Positions 1 through 8,984 of a DNA stretch of 64,000 bases are shown here, piece by piece. Both the position numbers and the translations under genes were made by a program. The DNA lies in contig CAWAEC010000006.1 in the NCBI GenBank assembly GCA_963781155.1, positions 744,001-808,000 on the forward strand. The letters are read 5' to 3'. The notes under the pieces are model-generated. The model ran no database searches, was not told where the DNA came from, and saw only the letters and a program-made list of their open reading frames with translations. Each line of letters starts with the position of its first letter. Position 1 is the first letter of the stretch. The stretch comes from PALSA-693 sp963781155. GTDB lineage: Bacteria > Actinomycetota > Acidimicrobiia > Acidimicrobiales > Palsa-688.

Positions 1-11
1 GGAGGTCCGTA

Positions 12-1256
12 ATGACACTGGTGGGCAACGTCGGCTTCGATCTGTCGTCCGACATCGACACCTTGTTGGCTGGTCTTCGGGCCTTCGTCGACGCCGAGGT
101 TGTCATCCGGGAGGAACGAGCCGGAACTCTGCTCTCCGATCCGCGCCGCAAGTATCGTCCTGACGGGCGTTTGAGCGACGAGGTACTGGAACTGGTCCGG
201 GAGATCCGGATGGCGTCCGCTGCCGCGGGCTATTACGGCATGTTCGTCCCCGCTTCCATCGGGGGCGGCGGACTCGGGAGCGAGGCGCTGTACCGGGTTT
301 GGGAGGACCTGTACCACCACTATGGCTCTCACAACTGGCTCATGTCTTGGGTCGTTGCCCATTGGGCCCGCGGCCCGAGCCACGTGCTCCAGCATGCGAC
401 CCCTGCCGTCCGGGAGCGGGTTCTGCCTGATCTGCTGTCCGGCCAGGCATCCATGTGCTTCGGGATGTCCGAACCAGACGCGGGCTCGGACGCCAGGATG
501 ATGAGAACCCGGGCTGTGGCCGATGGCGACGACTGGATCCTGTCGGGCAGCAAGATATGGATCACGAACGGGCCCTACGCCGAGTACGGGGTGATCTTCG
601 CCCGCATCGACTCTGGTTCCGAGGACGGCCACCGGGGCCGGATCAGTGCCTTTCTGGTGCCGACCGACAGTCCGGGGTTTTCGGCCGAGCCGACCATCCG
701 GATGTTCGGTGAGATCGGCAGCGACGAAGCGATCCTGCATCTGGATGAGGTCCGGGTGGGGCCGGAGATGGTCCTGGGCCAACTCGGTGACGGCTTCTCG
801 ATCGCCATGTCGGGGGTCTCCGCTGGCCGTGTGTACAACAGTGCACGGGCGGTGGGGCTGGCCCGTTGGGCCATCGAAACGGCCACCGGGTACGTTACGC
901 GGCGCGAGGCCTTCGGGCACCCGATCGCCGAGCATCAAGGCGTGGCCTTTCCCCTGGCTGAGTCGGCGATGGAGATTCACGCCGCTCACCTGATGGGGCT
1001 CAACTGTGCCCTCCTGCTAGACCAGGGTCGCGTGGCGACGAAAGAGCTGTCCATGGCCAAGGCCTTCTCCACCGAAGCAGCCGTCCGGGCTATCGACCGG
1101 GTCATCCAGGCGCACGGCGCCATCGGCTTCACCAACGAACTCGGTCTGGTCGAGGCTTTCCATTCCGTCCGCAAGGCGTGCGTGGCGGATGGAACGTCGG
1201 AGATTCTTCGCCGCACCATTGCCAGACGGCTGTTTGCCGGCGATCTCGACCTGTGA
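12..1256 (+). CDS. Acyl-CoA dehydrogenase family protein
   Basis: This 414-residue flavoprotein should oxidise an acyl-CoA thioester at C2-C3 with FAD and pass electrons to ETF in the cytoplasm. The three-domain fold is visible: helical N-terminus, a middle beta domain with the FAD-binding stretch MSEPDAGSD followed by KIWITNG, and a C-terminal helical domain with the REAFGHPIAEHQ segment. The ATG follows GGAGG at bases 1-5, so the start is well supported. The usual C-terminal EGT motif that carries the catalytic Glu reads ADGTSE, as in ACAD10/11-like relatives, so the base is either this Asp region or a residue elsewhere. No operon partner is visible upstream; the next gene is convergent. 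The family is certain, the substrate is not. Confidence 0.9.
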   Translation: MTLVGNVGFDLSSDIDTLLAGLRAFVDAEVVIREERAGTLLSDPRRKYRPDGRLSDEVLELVREIRMASAAAGYYGMFVPASIGGGGLGSEALYRVWEDLYHHYGSHNWLMSWVVAHWARGPSHVLQHATPAVRERVLPDLLSGQASMCFGMSEPDAGSDARMMRTRAVADGDDWILSGSKIWITNGPYAEYGVIFARIDSGSEDGHRGRISAFLVPTDSPGFSAEPTIRMFGEIGSDEAILHLDEVRVGPEMVLGQLGDGFSIAMSGVSAGRVYNSARAVGLARWAIETATGYVTRREAFGHPIAEHQGVAFPLAESAMEIHAAHLMGLNCALLLDQGRVATKELSMAKAFSTEAAVRAIDRVIQAHGAIGFTNELGLVEAFHSVRKACVADGTSEILRRTIARRLFAGDLDL

Positions 1257-1270
1257 GCTGAGCCCAGGGC

Positions 1271-2257
1271 TCAGGCCAGACCGGACTTGACCCTCTCCGT
1301 CTCCAAGTCGCTGCGGACCATCTGCTCGAGGAGGTTGGGGAACTCCGTTTTCGGTTCCCAACCCAGGATGTCCCGGGCCCTGGCAGCATCGCCGGCCAAC
1401 CGGTCCACCTCTGCGGGGCGCAAGAAGCGATCGTCTGTCCTGACGTATGGTCCCCAGTTGTCCACGCCGATCACCTGGAAGGCCAGATCCAGTACCTCGC
1501 GAATCGTCCACGTCGTCCCAGTGGCAATGACGTAGTCGCCCGGCTCGTCCTGCTGCAGCATCCGCCACATGGCGTCGACATAGTCACCGGCGAAGCCGAA
1601 GTCTCGGGACGAGTCGAGGTTGCCGAGCGTCACCGTATCCTGGAGACCGAGCGAGATGCGCGCCACCGCATTGCTGATTTTCCGCTCGACGAACTCGAGG
1701 CCCCGGCGTGGGCTGGTGTGATTGAACAAGATGCCGTTAGAGGCGTGAATCCCGTAGGACTCCCGGTAGTTGAGCGTTGTGTAGTAGCCGAAGACTTTGG
1801 CGGTCCCGTACGGCGAGCGCGGATGGAATGGCGTGCTCTCGCGTTGAGGCGACTCGTGCACCTTGCCAAACATCTCCGAGGTGGCGGCCTGATAGAACCT
1901 GATGGGGTTGTTCGGGCCGCCGACGATACGGATGGCTTCGAGCACCCGGAGGACGCCCGACCCGGTGACATCAGCGGTGAGCTCGGGTTGGCTGAATGAC
2001 AGTTTGACGAAGCTGATGGCCCCCAGGTTGTAGACCTCGTCCGGCTGGACCTGCTCTACGGCCGCGATGAGCGAGGAGAGGTCGGTGAGATCGCCGTCGA
2101 TCAGTTCGATCTCGGGGATCTCGTCCTGGACGATTCTGGCCTTTGGGTTGTTCTGGCCACGGATCATCCCATGGACCTGGTACCCCTTTCGGACCAGGAG
2201 CTCAGCCAAATAACGGCCATCCTGGCCCGTGATGCCGGTGATCAGAGCGTGTGCCAA
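1271..2257 (-). CDS. gmd: GDP-mannose 4,6-dehydratase
   Basis: The 328-residue product is an extended short-chain dehydrogenase that converts GDP-mannose to GDP-4-keto-6-deoxymannose, the first step to GDP-fucose, GDP-rhamnose or related sugars for surface glycans. The N-terminal nucleotide motif is TGITGQDG, the GMD form of the Rossmann glycine motif. The catalytic set appears as AATSEMFG around residue 130 and YGTAKVFGYY (YxxxK). The start is TTG, chosen because a strong GAGGAGG lies 5 nt upstream and the reading MAHALITG matches the family N-terminus. No epimerase/reductase partner or glycosyltransferase lies beside it, so the final sugar cannot be read from context. Confidence 0.9.
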   Translation of the reverse strand: MAHALITGITGQDGRYLAELLVRKGYQVHGMIRGQNNPKARIVQDEIPEIELIDGDLTDLSSLIAAVEQVQPDEVYNLGAISFVKLSFSQPELTADVTGSGVLRVLEAIRIVGGPNNPIRFYQAATSEMFGKVHESPQRESTPFHPRSPYGTAKVFGYYTTLNYRESYGIHASNGILFNHTSPRRGLEFVERKISNAVARISLGLQDTVTLGNLDSSRDFGFAGDYVDAMWRMLQQDEPGDYVIATGTTWTIREVLDLAFQVIGVDNWGPYVRTDDRFLRPAEVDRLAGDAARARDILGWEPKTEFPNLLEQMVRSDLETERVKSGLA

Positions 2258-2357
2258 CCGAACCTCCTCGTGACCACTGCAGCGTGCCCGAAGTTCGCGA
2301 CCACGCTAGCTGCTGGCAAGCATCGGCCTGTGCCGGGAAGGATGACGCCCGGGCGAG

Positions 2358-3894
2358 TCAGTCTCCGGTGTCGTTGGCGGCCGGCTCTTGACCACTCGTT
2401 TGCTGGTAAAGGGGTTGTTGACCCGGGAGCGCGCCGGTGTCGTCGCCGGCGTTTCGGAATCCGGGGGGAGGTGCCAGGTTCGGATTCCGCAATGTGGCAA
2501 TTGGATCGATGAGGTGGCGCTGGTGCCGGGCCGTGTTGGCATCGATCTCCTCGATCACGAGACCCGCCTGGTCCCGAAGGGGTCCCGCAATGACACGGCC
2601 GGACGGGTCGACGACGAGGCTGCCGCCGTTCCACCGGACCTCGCCACTGCGGTGACCTGTAGATCGAGCCGGGAGACCATCGGGTAGCTCCGACGAGGGC
2701 AGGTAGGGATGAGCTCCCACCAGGAAGACTGAGCCTTCTTTCGCGATGTGCCGGGTCGTCGACAGCCACAGGTCAGACGTCTCCGCCGCCGGAGCCAGGT
2801 AAATGTCCAATCCCTGCGCATACAAGGTGGCGCGGCGCCATCGGTAGGTAGCTCTCGGATCCGATCAGTGTTCCCATTCGACCGTAGGGCGTCTCGACGA
2901 CCTCGAGGTCCGAGCCTCGGCCGTCGCCCCAAACGAGTCGTTCGGCTCCGACGGGCGCCAGCTTGCGGTGTGCTGACAGCAGCGATCCGTCTGGCCCGAA
3001 GAACAGCTGCGTGTCGTAGAGCGTCGATCCGGCCGGCTCGCGCTCGTCGATGCCCACCGACAGATAGATACCAAAGCGTCTCGCTGCGACGGCGAGCACC
3101 TGTGTCACGGCCGAACCGATCACGATGGCGTTGTCGAACAGGGCGGCGTAGTAGGCCGCGGCCCGCTCGTCGGAGGGCGACGTCCGCCACACCCAATCGG
3201 GATAGCCCGGAAGGAAAGCCTCCGGGAACACGACCGCCTGTGCTCCGCCCGCCGCCGCTTCCTGTGTCAGCGTCAGCACCTTGTCGAGCGTCGCGTCGCG
3301 GTCCGCCAGCACTGGTGCGTCCTGTACGACCGCGACCCGTGCGGGCTGCACTCGGCGTCCGAGCGTCATCGGTCCCGGACCTGCGGGCGTCGAGGGGCGG
3401 GACCCACGGCCGGCAATCTGCGCCGCGGATCGCAGCTCCTCCCGGATCGCCGGCGGAACCAACGCCAGTGCCGCCTCCGTATCGCCAGCGAGCAGGAGTT
3501 CGCGCACGAGCGTCGACGAGATCCCTTCCGTTTCCGGGTTGGAGGGGGCGAACTCTGTCGGGATCCCTCCGGACATGAACTTGTTGAGGACCGCCAGCGA
3601 ACGCTCCAGATCAGCTTCCTTGTGGGCGGATCGGATGATCACGTCGGCTCCGTGTTCCCTGGCGAGGACCCCGGTGACGCTTTGTACGGCGAGGCAGCTG
3701 ACGTTCCCGAGCTGTTGGGTGGCCAGGGTTGCCAGTCGCACACGGTCGTCGGGTGTCAGGAGCGAGGCGGCCTTCTCCGGGTTGCTTGCCACCGCCACGA
3801 TGACGTCGTCATAGGCGCCGGCGGCCCACTCGACGATCGCCAGATGCCCGAGATGGAACGGGTCGAACGACCCCGGGAAGAGGGCGAGGGACAC
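2358..3894 (-). pseudogene. Nucleotidyltransferase-nitrilase fusion, frameshifted and lacking the nitrilase cysteine
   Basis: Residues 1-160 form a CoaD/PPAT-like cytidylyltransferase domain with GSFDPFHLGH and an SSTLVREL segment, but the pantetheine-site motif RGLR is replaced by RSAHK. After a Gly/Pro-rich linker comes a nitrilase domain. The Glu (VFPEAFLPGYPDWVWR) and Lys (SAHRKLAP) of the catalytic triad are present. The position of the nucleophile (family LICWENY) reads LIGSESY, so Cys is replaced by Gly. Just after it, one extra base near 2829-2839 breaks the frame; removing one C restores YLPMARATLYAQGLDIYLAP and the reading continues to a stop at 2358. The GTG start has GATACT 7 nt upstream and may be leaderless. 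It is either a decayed enzyme or a pseudo-enzyme with a sequencing error at the frameshift. The fused architecture itself is unusual. Confidence 0.75.
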
Positions 3895-3901
3895 GTTCGC
3901 C

Positions 3902-3907
3902 AGTATC
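3902..3907 (-). promoter_or_regulatory. -10 box of a probable leaderless promoter
   Basis: On the minus strand GATACT sits 7 nt before the GTG at 3894 with no Shine-Dalgarno sequence between. The same arrangement recurs before several other genes of the window, which supports initiation at or next to the start codon. Confidence 0.5.
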
Positions 3908-4045
3908 GCCGATTACCTTCCCCTGCTTCGCCACCCGATGACGATCGGGCCATCTCGAACGCAAGCGTTACCGGCGTGGGTGAGTGGGGTACATTCCGAC
4001 TGTGTAGTCTTGGCGCCTGCAGCCGTCAGGGGGAGGGGGTCGCAA

Positions 4046-5728
4046 ATGGCAACACGCCCGGAGCCAGCGTCGGAGGAGATGTTTGCCGAGGCGACGGAGG
4101 CGGTCTTCGGCGGCGAGGATATCGGGGGCTGGGATCCTCAGGAGCTCACCCGCTCGCTTGCGCTTGGCATCGGAAGCGTGCCGCGTGGACTGCGGGCCAG
4201 TGCTGGCATGTGGGCCGAGCTGGCCCGGGTGGCGGTCGGGGCGTCGAAGCTCGAGGCGCCGAAAGGGGACTGGCGTTTTGCCGATCCGGCCTGGAGCGAC
4301 AACCCCGGATACCAGAGACTGAAGCAGGCCTACCTGGCCTGGTCGGAAGCGATGATGAAGCTCGCCGAGGATCCGAAAGCCGACTGGCGAACCGCGGAGC
4401 GGGCTCGCTTTGCCATGACGGTCCTGACTTCCGCTGCCGCGCCGACCAACTTCTTGCTCTCGAACCCCGCGGCCTTGAAGCGAGCGTTCGAAACGGGGGG
4501 AAAGAGTGTGGCCCGCGGCGTTGGGACGTACCTCAAGGACCTGCTCCGTAGCGGCGGCATGCCCTCCCAGGTCAACGAGGGCGTCCTCGAAGTCGGGGAG
4601 CACCTGGCAGCCACCCCTGGAGCAGTCGTCTGGCGCGATGAGCGCTGCGAGCTCATCCGCTATGCGCCGACGACCCCGACGGTCCGGTCGCGTCCGGTCG
4701 TGGTGGTGGCGCCGCAGATCAACAAGTACTACTTCCTCGACTTGGCTCCGGGGCGGAGCTTCGTGGAATACGAGGTGAGCCGCGGGATCCAGATGTTCAT
4801 GGTCAGCTGGCGCAACCCGAGTGCGGAGCACGCCCACTGGGGCCTGGACGAGTACGCCACGAGCGTGCTCGGTGCGATCGATGCCGCCCGGAGCCTGACC
4901 GCCAGCGACGATGCGGATGTCTTCGGCTTCTGCGCCGGCGGCATCACTACGGCCACGACCCTTGCGCACCTGGCGGCTGCCGACGACCAGCGCGTCAACA
5001 CGGCTTCGTTCGCGGTCACCCTTCTGGACTTCGAGGTTCCGGCGTTGATCGGCATGCTCGCCGACGCCGGCCTGATCCGGGCGTCGAAGTGGAATTCTCG
5101 CCGGGCGGGGGTGCTGAGCGCCTCGGCGTTGGGTTCGGTCTTCAGCTGGCTTCGCCCCAACGACCTGGTCTGGAACTACTGGGTCAACAACTACCTGCTC
5201 GGCCAGGATCCCCCGGTGTTCGACGTTCTGGCGTGGAACGCCGATGGCACGAACCTGGCGAGCCGACTCCACGGCCAGTTTCTGGACCTCTTCGGGCAGA
5301 ACCTGCTGTGCAAACCCGGTGCGCTCAGCGTTCTGGGAACCCCGGTCGACCTGGCCCGGATAAAGGTGGAGACGTACGTCACGGGAGCCACCACCGACCA
5401 CTTGACGCCGTGGAGGGGGTGTTACCGGACGACCCAGCTTATGAGCGGCCCGAGTACCTTTATTCTCAGCAACGCCGGGCACATCCAGGCCCAGGTGAAC
5501 CCACCCGGCAACCCGAAGGCGCACTTCTTTGCTGGTCCTGCGCCCGGACCCGACCCCGACGAGTGGATGGCCAACGCCGAACGGCATTCGGGGACGTGGT
5601 GGGAACACTGGGCGGAGTGGGCTCTCTCCCGCTGCCCCGCGGATCGCGCCGCGCCAAACGAGCTGGGGAACGACGAGTACCCGGTCCTGGCTCGAGCTCC
5701 GGGAACCTACGTGTTCGAGCGTCTCTGA
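4046..5728 (+). CDS. phaC: Polyhydroxyalkanoate synthase, PhaC class I type
   Basis: The 560-residue protein polymerises (R)-3-hydroxyacyl-CoA into polyhydroxyalkanoate at the surface of storage granules. It has the PhaC N-terminal domain followed by an alpha/beta hydrolase fold. The lipase-like box GFCAGG carries the nucleophilic Cys near residue 296, the Asp lies in TDHLTPW near 450 and the His in NAGHIQ near 477. The NPPGNPKAHF stretch is typical of PhaC. I chose the ATG at 4046 because GGGAGGGGG lies just upstream and MATRPEPASEEMF begins the alignable part; an in-frame ATG at 3938 adds an implausible leader. It stands alone, divergent from the fusion gene upstream, with no phaA or phaB nearby. 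A possible phasin lies at 61248-61556. Confidence 0.93.
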   Translation: MATRPEPASEEMFAEATEAVFGGEDIGGWDPQELTRSLALGIGSVPRGLRASAGMWAELARVAVGASKLEAPKGDWRFADPAWSDNPGYQRLKQAYLAWSEAMMKLAEDPKADWRTAERARFAMTVLTSAAAPTNFLLSNPAALKRAFETGGKSVARGVGTYLKDLLRSGGMPSQVNEGVLEVGEHLAATPGAVVWRDERCELIRYAPTTPTVRSRPVVVVAPQINKYYFLDLAPGRSFVEYEVSRGIQMFMVSWRNPSAEHAHWGLDEYATSVLGAIDAARSLTASDDADVFGFCAGGITTATTLAHLAAADDQRVNTASFAVTLLDFEVPALIGMLADAGLIRASKWNSRRAGVLSASALGSVFSWLRPNDLVWNYWVNNYLLGQDPPVFDVLAWNADGTNLASRLHGQFLDLFGQNLLCKPGALSVLGTPVDLARIKVETYVTGATTDHLTPWRGCYRTTQLMSGPSTFILSNAGHIQAQVNPPGNPKAHFFAGPAPGPDPDEWMANAERHSGTWWEHWAEWALSRCPADRAAPNELGNDEYPVLARAPGTYVFERL

Positions 5729-5832
5729 AGCGCTAGCCGACGATTTCGCTTGTCTGGATCACCGGAGCAATCGTCGTGTAGTTCATGCCCATCAGTCTCG
5801 CACTTTCGCCCTTCGGGCCAACGTTCGGCGCG

Positions 5833-6046
5833 TCAGTCGGTTTGCAGAACCTCGACCGACATCGACCCGGGCACGGGCTGCTTGAACCACTCCTCCGGTG
5901 TGTCCTGGATGAAGGCGATCATTTCCGGCCTGCCCATGAACGCTTCCTCCACGCGCGAGCACGACCAGACGCCGTCCGGACTGCAGCCGGATCTCGTCTC
6001 CGGCGCGAACCTCGGTGACGGGGGTGCTCTTCCAGTTCTCGGCCAT
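5833..6046 (-). pseudogene. Small conserved protein interrupted by a frameshift
   Basis: Two overlapping minus-strand frames together make one plausible protein of about 70 residues. The first gives MAENWKSTPVTEVRAGDEIR and on to a Leu-Val-Val segment. The second gives SRVEEAFMGRPEMIAFIQD, then TPEEWFKQPVPG, and ends at 5833. Dropping one base near 5951-5965 joins them cleanly. The resulting protein is a small predicted beta-rich domain with a WF and PVP motif; I recognise no function. It precedes the tRNA-Glu gene on the opposite strand. A one-base sequence error or a recent mutation explains the break equally well. Confidence 0.6.
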
Positions 6047-6193
6047 GCCCTATTCTTCCGATCCTTGGCGGCGGACGCACATCCTGGCCGTACCCTGCGG
6101 CCGACCCCCTGGCCGCCTTCGGCAGCGCGGCACCGGCCGGCAGCGCGGCTCCCCGCCGGCACGGCCGGGCCGCTAGAATGTTCGCTGCCGCTG

Positions 6194-6266
6194 GGCCCCA
6201 TCGTCTAGTGGCCTAGGACACTACCCTCTCAAGGTAGAGACACGGGTTCGAATCCCGTTGGGGCTG
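6194..6266 (+). tRNA. tRNA-Glu (anticodon CTC)
   Basis: A 73-nt cloverleaf can be drawn: a 7-bp acceptor stem (first pair G-U), D arm GTC/GAC, an anticodon stem CTACC/GGTAG with loop CTCTCAA that places CTC at positions 34-36, and a T arm ACGGG-TTCGAAT-CCCGT. The discriminator is G and CCA is not encoded. The 3' half from the anticodon stem onward is part of the 52-bp repeat that bounds the integrated element, so the insertion has left this gene intact. Confidence 0.95.
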
Positions 6267-6274
6267 CTGGGTTT
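6223..6274 (+). repeat. attL: 52-bp direct repeat overlapping tRNA-Glu
   Basis: These 52 bases are identical to 11573-11624. They cover the anticodon stem-loop, T arm and acceptor end of the tRNA plus 8 nt downstream. The flanks differ on both sides (T versus A before, T versus C after), which fixes the repeat ends. Confidence 0.93.
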
Positions 6275-7140
6275 TTAGCCCTCCGGGAACCTTTCATCCC
6301 GCGTCCATCCCGCGGTCGGAACCGTTCCCCCATCTTCTCACCGGCCTGACGATCCGCTTCGACGGTGGCCCGGGCATAAATCCCGAGCGTCGTGGACGGA
6401 CTGGCATGGCCGAGACGAGCCTGAGCGGTCTTCACGTCCACGCCAGCCGCCACTAGGGCGGGGTAGCCGCCATCGAGCGCAGATCGTGGAACCTGAGCCC
6501 GCCCATGCCAGCTTGCTGGCAGGCTGGCAACCAGAGGTGGCGCCGCCACGGCGAGTACGAGAGCGGGCCGCCTCGGCCGTTGACGAGGACGAGCGCATCG
6601 CTATCGGCCGCGGTGAGCCCGCGTCGGGCCAGCAGCGTGCGAGGTCGTCGAGCAACCACCGCGGCGCCGCCATCGTCCGTACCCCGGCCGCCGACTTCGG
6701 TGCCGCCAACTCCCGATTCCGGCCCAGCTGCCCAGTGACGGCCACCGTGCCCCGCAGGAGATCGAGCGACCGAACCGTCAGTCCGGCCACCTCCGCCCAG
6801 CGGAGACCGAGAACCGTCGCCATCCACATCATCGGGGCGTAGTCCGGTCCAAGCGCCTGGCGAGGCGTTAAAGGTCCTCTGCGGTCAATGACGCGCGCCT
6901 CACGAGAGAAACCTGCGGCAAACGGATGTGATGACACGGCGACCGCAAGATGATTTCGGCTGCCTCCGCGTAACCGAACACAGCCCGCATGGTCGAGAAC
7001 ATCCGCGCCACCGTGGACGGCGCGTGAGTAGTCCGCCAGGTATCAACCAAACGCTGAACGTCAGCCCTGGTCACAGATCCGACCGGCCGAGACCCAAGCA
7101 CGGCCAGGACGTTCGCATGGGACGCCATCCTCGCCGTCAC
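6229..7140 (-). pseudogene. int: Tyrosine recombinase (integrase), degenerate
   Basis: All parts of a tyrosine integrase are present but spread over three frames. 6868-7140 encodes the core-binding domain (RPVGSVTRADVQRLVDTW). The frame ending near 6640 holds the first catalytic Arg (LGLRWAEVAGL). The next holds HDLR, and the frame ending at 6229 holds RLGHASPSTTLGIY with the catalytic His and Tyr. At least three frameshifts and an in-frame TAA near 6866 separate them, so no intact enzyme is made. The C-terminus ends in a translation of the antisense tRNA 3' end (APTGFEP), as is common for integrases abutting their att site. The reading frame stays open upstream of the GTG at 7140, so the true N-terminus is uncertain. 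Confidence 0.9.
6295..6315. promoter_or_regulatory. Candidate integrase arm site, left
   Basis: Twenty-one bases containing CATCCCGCG twice, 11 bp apart, are identical to 11460-11480 near the other end of the element and in the same orientation. The site lies 20 bp inside attL. Paired repeats about one helical turn apart near both ends suit arm-type integrase binding; the role is inferred. Confidence 0.6.
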
Positions 7141-7244
7141 CCAAAGGGCAGAGACGCGTTCAATCGGAAGCTGGGTTACCCGGCTTACGAAGGGCGGATC
7201 AGTTATGTCGACTTCGAGACCCGGATCACCAGGAGCAACAGCAC

Positions 7245-7493
7245 ATGACCGTGAACAAGGACGGCAACGACGTCGAGCAGTTGGAGTTATTTAGCCCGCC
7301 GCCAAAGCTGGTAAAGCTGAGGACGAAGAAGCCGAAGCTGCCACCGCGCGGCAAGTGGCGGCAGTACAAGGGTCCGCTCGACCCCGAGCTCACTAAGGCG
7401 TTCTACGGCCACTGCGTCGTCTGCGGTTACCAGACCTCGGCGCGTATGGACGGCGAGTGGTGCCATCCCAGCTGCGCAGACGATGCCGCATGA
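7245..7493 (+). CDS. Small Cys-rich protein of the integrative element
   Basis: The 82-residue product has a charged, Lys/Pro-rich N-terminal half and a C-terminal CxxC...CxxxC arrangement (HCVVCGYQ, then WCHPSC) that could bind one zinc ion. An AGGAG lies 10 nt before the ATG, which supports the start. It is divergent from the broken integrase. I do not recognise a family. A DNA- or nuclease-associated zinc knuckle is possible from the Cys spacing, but nothing in the neighbours confirms it. Confidence 0.6.
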   Translation: MTVNKDGNDVEQLELFSPPPKLVKLRTKKPKLPPRGKWRQYKGPLDPELTKAFYGHCVVCGYQTSARMDGEWCHPSCADDAA

Positions 7494-7630
7494 CCCGGTT
7501 AGCTCCCGAAGTACGTCCTATCACCGGCAGTCGACCAGCCCATGACGACACCGGGGACCGCCCCAAGCGCCGACTCTGTTCCGTTTGCGCGTCGAGGTGG
7601 TGCTGTCATTCAGCGCACCCGTGCGCGTCG

Positions 7631-8140
7631 TTACTCGGTGAGGACGAGGTGTTGCTTGCCGTCGATCAACTCGCGCGCCGCGTCAAGGTGACCAGTGTGG
7701 GCGGCCGTCTCCGTGATGACGTGGAGCACGATCTCTCGGACGCTGTCGAGCCGCCAGGAGCCGAAGAAGTCTGGCCACCACACAGGTGCCGCATCGAGGT
7801 GGCGGGTGGCGATGATCGCATCGGCACGCTCGATGTTGTGCCGGTACCCCTGGAGCACCGCCTCGGCGGAGTCTTCGATGCCTACGTCCCAGGCGTTGTC
7901 CGACGAGCCGAGCACATCTTCTACCGCAGCCTGGTCCCCAGCGATGACAGCCTGGAACCACAAGCGCTCCACATCTAAGGATAGGTGGTTCACGAGGCCG
8001 AGGCAGGTCCAGCGCGACGGAAGAACCTGGCGGCGAAGGTCGTCGCCGTCAAGGCCCTCCAGGGCCTCGAAGATGCGCTCGCGTTGACCCTTCAAATACC
8101 GCAACAGCACTTGCTGCTCGTTCGACGTCGCCGACGGCAT
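7631..8140 (-). CDS. DinB-like (DUF664) four-helix protein
   Basis: The 169-residue protein fits the DinB/YfiT-like four-helix bundle superfamily, whose members are metal-binding and often thiol-linked transferases or hydrolases. Typical features are SRWTCLGLVNHLSLDVERLWF near residue 45-65 and a C-terminal VLHVITETAAHTGHLDAARELIDG, each with a His expected as metal ligand. In mycothiol producers such proteins are often mycothiol-dependent; that is family knowledge only. The ATG at 8140 was chosen over longer readings because GGAAGGAGAG lies directly upstream. It lies inside the integrated element and may be cargo. Confidence 0.8.
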   Translation of the reverse strand: MPSATSNEQQVLLRYLKGQRERIFEALEGLDGDDLRRQVLPSRWTCLGLVNHLSLDVERLWFQAVIAGDQAAVEDVLGSSDNAWDVGIEDSAEAVLQGYRHNIERADAIIATRHLDAAPVWWPDFFGSWRLDSVREIVLHVITETAAHTGHLDAARELIDGKQHLVLTE

Positions 8141-8693
8141 GGCTCGCTCTCCTTCCGGTTCTGACGCGGTGCCCGGAACGGACCTTATCCACCGAACGCG
8201 ACGGATCCGTTGCTGCCGGGACGACCGGTGTCGACCGCTCATCCTGACTGCCGACTCGCGACCCCAGACACACGACCACCGGGGAGGGCCAACAATGGCC
8301 GCCCGACTAGGCACACCCAGGCGAGAGGGCCCCCAATCATTCCCGGCAGCGCCGCCACGATCTTCGTGGACGCCGCAGGACAACCGGGGGGTCGAACGTC
8401 CGTCGGTACGGTTCTGCTGCCGACAGCGAGGCGTTCAGCGGCTACCGGGGCGACGCGCCGGCGACCGACGGGGCTCACCGAGGCTGCTCAAAACGGACAG
8501 GTCGGGGAGCTCCCGGCTTGCCGGCTCCGGACCGCAGTGGATGGTCACCATCTCCCTATTTTTCCGGGGGATGGGTTGGCAAACGGGTCGAAATCGGATA
8601 TTCCCGGTATTTTTAGGAGTAGAGCCTCTGGTAGCGCTAATGTTGGTGTGCCGGGCGCGCTCAGGCGGGGCGCTCCGGTGCGGGACAGGTGAG
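8141..8693. other. Gene-poor stretch inside the element
   Basis: I see no convincing gene in this stretch on either strand. It holds the upstream region of the DinB-like gene and an AT-richer patch around 8560-8640, against an otherwise GC-rich background. No promoter was clear enough to list. Confidence 0.4.
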
Positions 8694-8719
8694 CGGCCAC
8701 CCTCCGGGGTGGCCGTTTT
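8694..8719 (+). terminator. Rho-independent terminator
   Basis: CGGCCACC and GGTGGCCG form a GC-rich stem with a short loop, followed directly by TTTT on the plus strand. No plus-strand gene ends just before it, so it may end an unannotated transcript or read-through from the left. Confidence 0.6.
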
Positions 8720-8738
8720 GCGTCTTGGGTCCTCCGGG

Positions 8739-8888
8739 TTACCAGTCGTCATCAGCCCAGGATCGGCGGAGATCCCAGGCGACATCCGGGTATTTGGCGG
8801 CGAGCCGGTCCCAGTCGTCGCGGTTGCCGTAGCGGAGCGCATCCCGAAACTTTCGTAACACTTGGAGCGGGTCCTCCTCGGCCCACAA
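8739..8888 (-). CDS. Very small charged protein, about 40-49 residues
   Basis: An open minus-strand frame ending at TAA 8739-8741 encodes a dense, protein-like sequence: WAEEDPLQVLRKFRDALRYG, then RDDWDRLAAKYPDVAW and a RRSWADDDW tail. The amphipathic helix content and the Asp/Trp-rich end suggest a real gene. Start choice is open: TTG at 8888 gives 49 residues; a GTG further in, preceded by GAGGAGG about 11 nt upstream, gives 40. No family is recognised. Confidence 0.45.
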   Translation of the reverse strand: MWAEEDPLQVLRKFRDALRYGNRDDWDRLAAKYPDVAWDLRRSWADDDW

Positions 8889-8984
8889 TCTCCGGCCGCG
8901 CGCCCCGAGCCCGGTCGGCCGTTTCGGGGTGGTCTCACCCTCAGCGTAAGCTACCGGTGGGTAGAGTTACCGGCGAGTAGGCTG

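Noticed and set aside
3968..5608. A 546-codon open frame antisense to phaC
   Set aside because: High GC keeps antisense frames open. The plus strand has a full PHA synthase with catalytic residues and a ribosome site, and the antisense product is Arg/Pro/Gly-rich without domains.
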